Assembly (NCBI GenBank): GCA_002389045.1
Contig: DGNS01000005.1
Coordinates: 230,288 to 294,287 of the forward strand
Length of the DNA stretch: 64,000 nucleotides
Direction of reading: 5' to 3'
DNA from: Thiotrichaceae bacterium UBA4486
GTDB taxonomy: Bacteria; Pseudomonadota; Gammaproteobacteria; Eutrophobiales; Eutrophobiaceae
Shown here: in pieces, positions 60,788 through 64,000 of the stretch
Layout of the letters: every line of letters starts with the position of its first letter
Position numbering within the stretch: position 1 is the first letter of the stretch
Position numbers and translations under genes: made by a program
Notes under the pieces: model-generated
Databases searched by the model: none
What the model saw: only the letters and a program-made list of their open reading frames with translations
What the model was told of the DNA's origin: nothing

Positions 60788-61903
60788 ATGTTCAGACTGC
60801 TTTTATCAGCACTGCTGGTGACGTCATGCACATTCACCCAGGCCGATGACGAGTTCACTTCTGAAAATCACGATTTTCGCGCGCTGACCATCGTAGACGG
60901 TCTTGCGCACCCATGGGGCATGGCATTTTTGCCCGACGGGCGGATCCTCGTCACCGAACGGCCCGGCCGCCTGCGCATGATCGAACATGGCAATCTGTTA
61001 CCGACACCGGTTTCCGGTCTTCCCGGTATCGAGCAGCATGGACAGGGTGGTTTGCTGGATGTGACCCTGCATCCGGATTTTACAAAAAACAGCCTTGTCT
61101 ACCTGTCCTATGCCGGCCGCGGCAAGGGCGGCTACAGCACGGAAGTCATCCGCGGACAACTGGACGGGATGCAACTGAAAAATATCGAGCGAGTATTCAC
61201 CGCGAAGCCAAAATCAGGCGAAGGCAGACACTTCGGATCGCGTCTCCTGTTCGATAACCAGGAACACCTCTACATTACCCTCGGCGATCGGGGCGAGCGG
61301 GACAATGCACAAAAAACGGACAACCATGCCGGCTCTCTCATCCGGTTGTTGGCCGATGGCAGCATCCCGAAGGACAATCCATTTGTGAATGATAAACGGG
61401 CGCTGCCGGAACTCTACACACTCGGCAACCGGAACATGCAGGGCATCGCGCTCAGGCCTGGAACCGGCCAGATCTGGACCCACGAGCATGGCCCGCAGGG
61501 GGGTGATGAAGTCAATATCATGCGTCCTGGAGTCAACTATGGCTGGCCCGTCATAACCTATGGAGTGAATTATGTCATTGGCACAAGCATTGGCGAGGGT
61601 GTTGCAAAGCCGGGCATGGAACAGCCGGTCCATTACTGGGTGCCTTCAATCGCACCCTCCGGCATGGTCTTTTATAGCGGTAACGAGTTCCCTGAATGGA
61701 AAAACAACCTGTTCGTGGGTTCGCTCAAATTCGGTCAACTGGTGCGGCTTGTCATAGAGGATAACAAGGTGGTTCACGAAGAGCGCATGATCAATAATGT
61801 ACTCGGACGCATACGCGATGTACGGCAGGGTCCGGACGGCAGCCTTTACCTGCTGACTGATGACAATAGCGGACGCTTGATAAAACTGGTACCGATCCGC
61901 TGA
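60788..61903 (+). CDS. PQQ-dependent sugar dehydrogenase-family lipoprotein
   Basis: Soluble-glucose-dehydrogenase (Asd/YliI) family. I start at the ATG at 60788 (371 residues) after AAGGAGA. The signal peptide LLLSALLVTSCTFTQA ends in a lipobox-like VTSC, so it may be a lipoprotein. The six-bladed propeller has GLAHPWGMAFLPDGRILVTERPG, GQGGLLDVTLHPDF, HFGSRLLFDNQEHLYITLGDRGERDNAQ and the metal/PQQ site HEHGPQGGDEVNIMRPGVNYGWP. No PQQ synthesis genes are in the window, so cofactor supply is unknown. Confidence 0.9.
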   Translation: MFRLLLSALLVTSCTFTQADDEFTSENHDFRALTIVDGLAHPWGMAFLPDGRILVTERPGRLRMIEHGNLLPTPVSGLPGIEQHGQGGLLDVTLHPDFTKNSLVYLSYAGRGKGGYSTEVIRGQLDGMQLKNIERVFTAKPKSGEGRHFGSRLLFDNQEHLYITLGDRGERDNAQKTDNHAGSLIRLLADGSIPKDNPFVNDKRALPELYTLGNRNMQGIALRPGTGQIWTHEHGPQGGDEVNIMRPGVNYGWPVITYGVNYVIGTSIGEGVAKPGMEQPVHYWVPSIAPSGMVFYSGNEFPEWKNNLFVGSLKFGQLVRLVIEDNKVVHEERMINNVLGRIRDVRQGPDGSLYLLTDDNSGRLIKLVPIR

Positions 61904-61988
61904 AATCCGCTGAATATGAGCAGCAACAACTGCCTGCACAAAACAATACAACCGGATAGATAACAACAATAAACGCAAATATATACCT

Positions 61989-62855
61989 ATGAATACGACG
62001 TCCCTGGTCGAAATCAGCATTACAGGCCTGTACAAGTCATTTCACGATAACACGGTATTGCGCGGCATCGACCTCGAAATCAACAGCGGGGAGATCATAG
62101 CCATTGTCGGCGGGTCAGGCTGCGGAAAAACCGTATTGCTTAACTGTATCCTCAGTCAGTATCCGGTGGATAAAGGCAATATCAGTGTACTCGATCGCAG
62201 CAAACCGGCGTGGTCCTTGCGTAAACTCGATGATTTTAATGAACTGGAAATCGATGACATCCATAAACACTGGGGTGTGGTATTTCAACGCAATGCCCTG
62301 TTTTCGGGATCGGTTTTATTCAATCTCGCCTTGTGGTTAAGGGAGATCAAGCACATGGATGATGAGCAAATCTACCCGATTGCCATGAATTCACTGCGGG
62401 CCGTGGAACTGCCTGCCAATGAAGAGTTTTTACAACAAAGTATCAATGATCTCTCCGGTGGCATGGCCAAGCGCCTGGCCATCGCCCGGGCCATTTCCAT
62501 GGATCCTTATATGTATTTCTATGATGAGCCCACCACCGGTCTGGATCCGGCCAGTTCGGCCAATATTCACGATTTGATCTACAGTATTCACAATACTCCA
62601 ATGGAGGATGGTTCCGCTAGGACAACTCTGATCATCACCCACGACAAGGATCTGTTGAAACGACTGCGTCCGCGTACAGTAATGCTGCATAAGGGTCAGG
62701 TATATTTTGACGGACCATTTGATGATTTCGAGGCCGCTGATACCGAAGTCATCCGTCCTTACTTCAAACTGATGCCGGTGCTGCAACGCCGTTATGGCCT
62801 GGACACCGAAGTGATCCAGAAAATACAGAACCGCAAGGGACTGGTTATGAATTGA
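61989..62855 (+). CDS. Orphan MlaF-like ABC ATPase
   Basis: ABC transporter ATP-binding protein of 288 residues, closest in layout to MlaF. Walker A GGSGCGKT (41-48), Q-loop VVFQRNALFSGSVLFNLAL (the MlaF-type GVxFQxxALF), signature LSGGMAKRLAIARA, Walker B YFYDEPTTGLDPASS, H-loop ITHDKD. Typical MlaE permease, MlaD and STAS partners are not adjacent. The C-terminal extension after VYFDGPFDDF (about 40 residues) is unlike other importers. Phospholipid transport is inferred by family. Confidence 0.88.
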   Translation: MNTTSLVEISITGLYKSFHDNTVLRGIDLEINSGEIIAIVGGSGCGKTVLLNCILSQYPVDKGNISVLDRSKPAWSLRKLDDFNELEIDDIHKHWGVVFQRNALFSGSVLFNLALWLREIKHMDDEQIYPIAMNSLRAVELPANEEFLQQSINDLSGGMAKRLAIARAISMDPYMYFYDEPTTGLDPASSANIHDLIYSIHNTPMEDGSARTTLIITHDKDLLKRLRPRTVMLHKGQVYFDGPFDDFEAADTEVIRPYFKLMPVLQRRYGLDTEVIQKIQNRKGLVMN

Positions 62856-62891
62856 TTTTTATTCGACTGCGTGCGGTCGGGAGTTAATTAC

Positions 62892-63695
62892 ATGTGGTTA
62901 CGCGCCAGCTGTGATTTGTCATTCGAAATATCCGTGCCAACACCGTTTATTCTGATGCTGCGGCCGCGTAGCGGTTCCCAGCAATGGATTGCAAGCGAGG
63001 AGTACAGGCTTATACCGAGCGTATCCGTATTCGAATTTACGGATAAATACGGCAATCTCTGTCAACGGCTGATCGCTCCGCCGGGGAATTTCTCAATTCA
63101 TACAACCGCCGATGTCATGACCGCCGATTGTGTAGACCGGAACCCGGGCGCACCTTTTGTCGAAATCCAGTATCTTCCCGATTCCGTACTGGAATATTTA
63201 TTACCCAGCCGCTACTGTGAATCTGATCTGTTTGGCCAAATGGCGACATCCATCACCGCTGATTACCTGCCGGGTTACGATCAGGTTGCTGCGATTGAGA
63301 CATGGCTGCGAACCGCCATTCGTTACCAACCCGGAAGTAGCGATACGCCGGTGTCGGCGGTGGAAGTCAATAGCAGGCAATCCGGCGTCTGCCGGGATCT
63401 GTCCCATCTCGGTATCGCCCTGTGCAGAAGTATCAGCATACCCGCACGTCTCGTTGTGGGATATCTACACGCGCTTGTGCCCATGGATCTGCACGCCTGG
63501 TTTGAGGCTTACATCGACGGGCGCTGGTATACCTTCGATGCAACACAAAATGAACTCAAGGGAGGCTATATTTCCATCGGCTACGGTCGTGACGCTGCCG
63601 ATGTTGCTGTCTACAACCAGTTTGGTCCGGCTGTCTATCCCGTTGCGCACCAGGTTCATGTGCAGCGTATAGAACACGAACCGGCCGCAGGATAA
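62892..63695 (+). CDS. Transglutaminase-like cysteine protease family protein
   Basis: Bacterial transglutaminase-like protein of 267 residues; I start at the ATG at 62892, behind GGGAG at about nine bases. An N-terminal beta-rich domain (about 1-120) precedes the papain-like core with complete triad Cys167 (SGVCRDLSHL), His201 (DLHAWFEAYI) and Asp216 (FDATQN). No signal peptide, so it is cytosolic. Such proteins are often proteases or amidases; the substrate is unknown. It follows the orphan ATPase gene by 36 bases. Confidence 0.87.
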   Translation: MWLRASCDLSFEISVPTPFILMLRPRSGSQQWIASEEYRLIPSVSVFEFTDKYGNLCQRLIAPPGNFSIHTTADVMTADCVDRNPGAPFVEIQYLPDSVLEYLLPSRYCESDLFGQMATSITADYLPGYDQVAAIETWLRTAIRYQPGSSDTPVSAVEVNSRQSGVCRDLSHLGIALCRSISIPARLVVGYLHALVPMDLHAWFEAYIDGRWYTFDATQNELKGGYISIGYGRDAADVAVYNQFGPAVYPVAHQVHVQRIEHEPAAG

Positions 63696-63755
63696 AGATG
63701 ACCTTTACTGAACTTCAGTTCCCGGAAATTTGACATCAAGACACCCCGGGCAGTG

Positions 63756-64000
63756 TCAATTGAATCCCAGCAGCATTCCGAATAAACCCGCCATAAACAG
63801 GTAATACAGGGTGGGGATAATGGTTTTCCTGATCAGCGCACCTTCCTGTCCTGTGAGCCCGCAGGTGGCGGAAGCCGCAACGATATTGTGAATGCAAATC
63901 ATGTTACCTGCTGCACCGCCCACTGCCTGCAATGCGACAATCAGCACGGGGGAGAGTTCGGTCCTGATACCAACGCCAAACTGAAACAATGAAAACGTCA
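63756..64000 (-). CDS. L-lactate permease, C-terminal end (5' part beyond window)
   Basis: The reading frame continues off the right edge, so only the last 81 residues are seen. The sequence LIVALQAVGGAAGNMICIHN followed by IVAASATCGLTGQEGALIRK is the highly conserved LctP end, with the last membrane helix TIIPTLYYLFMAGLFGMLLGFN. The family imports lactate and glycolate with protons. Convergent with the transglutaminase-like gene, 60 bases apart. Confidence 0.9.
   Translation of the reverse strand, partial: TFSLFQFGVGIRTELSPVLIVALQAVGGAAGNMICIHNIVAASATCGLTGQEGALIRKTIIPTLYYLFMAGLFGMLLGFN

Noticed and set aside
63727..63762. Inverted repeat TTGACA ... TGTCAA between the transglutaminase-like gene and lctP
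   Set aside because: Short AT-containing stem with an 18-base loop and no T-run; too weak to call a terminator.

Overview
The window is a piece of a gammaproteobacterial chromosome of roughly even base composition. The support is gene order: fabH-plsX-rpmF-yceD, rne divergent from rluC-sppA, the rpoE-mucA-mucB-mucD block leading into lepA-lepB-rnc-era-recO-pdxJ-acpS, and smc-zipA-ligA (ZipA is confined to Gammaproteobacteria). I cannot name the genus. No tRNA, rRNA, CRISPR array, insertion sequence or prophage is visible.

Layout. 1-5.2 kb: fatty-acid and phospholipid genes (fabH is cut by the left edge), L32, YceD, a Maf nucleotidase, SppA and RluC. 5.2-9.6 kb: RNase E behind a long leader, convergent with prfC. 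9.6-20.2 kb: one long minus-strand housekeeping block from rpoE down to acpS. 20.3-29.4 kb: nadB, a diguanylate cyclase, then ligA-zipA-smc. 29.6-35.3 kb: queF, cysZ, a lysine-tailed DksA-like gene bracketed by two copies of a palindromic repeat, gluQ, a divergent DAHP-synthase-like gene with a glutamine amidotransferase, and a periplasmic aspartic protease. 35.3-38.8 kb: a cobalamin-riboswitch operon (btuB, a DUF6580 membrane protein, a PduO-type adenosyltransferase).

38.8-49.7 kb is the accessory region and the most interesting part. On the plus strand, a GT2 glycosyltransferase, a LABNTD membrane protein, an ArnT-like GT39 transferase and a cytochrome b561 form an envelope (lipid A-like) modification operon. 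On the minus strand lies a tightly coupled five-gene operon: thermostable-hemolysin family protein, AMP-dependent acyl ligase, heme-oxygenase-like diiron oxidase, short-chain dehydrogenase and a periplasmic TPR protein. This looks like a small acyl-derived metabolite pathway whose product I do not know. A PmrA/PmrB-like two-component system is divergent from it. A CTTAAG-N5-CTTAAG element lies between the two-component genes and the hemolysin operon, and a GTTAAG-N5-CTTAAG element lies upstream of the glycosyltransferase operon. This suggests one regulator for both modules.

49.8-64 kb: metH behind an S-adenosylhomocysteine riboswitch, a MoxR ATPase with a VWA partner, several small uncharacterised proteins, a MAPEG protein, an MscS channel, a degenerate 3-methyladenine glycosylase-like protein, a PQQ-type sugar dehydrogenase lipoprotein, an orphan MlaF-like ATPase, a transglutaminase-like protein, and the 3' end of a lactate permease cut by the right edge. 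B12 uptake, B12 adenosylation and B12-dependent MetH together suggest a cell that scavenges cobalamin.
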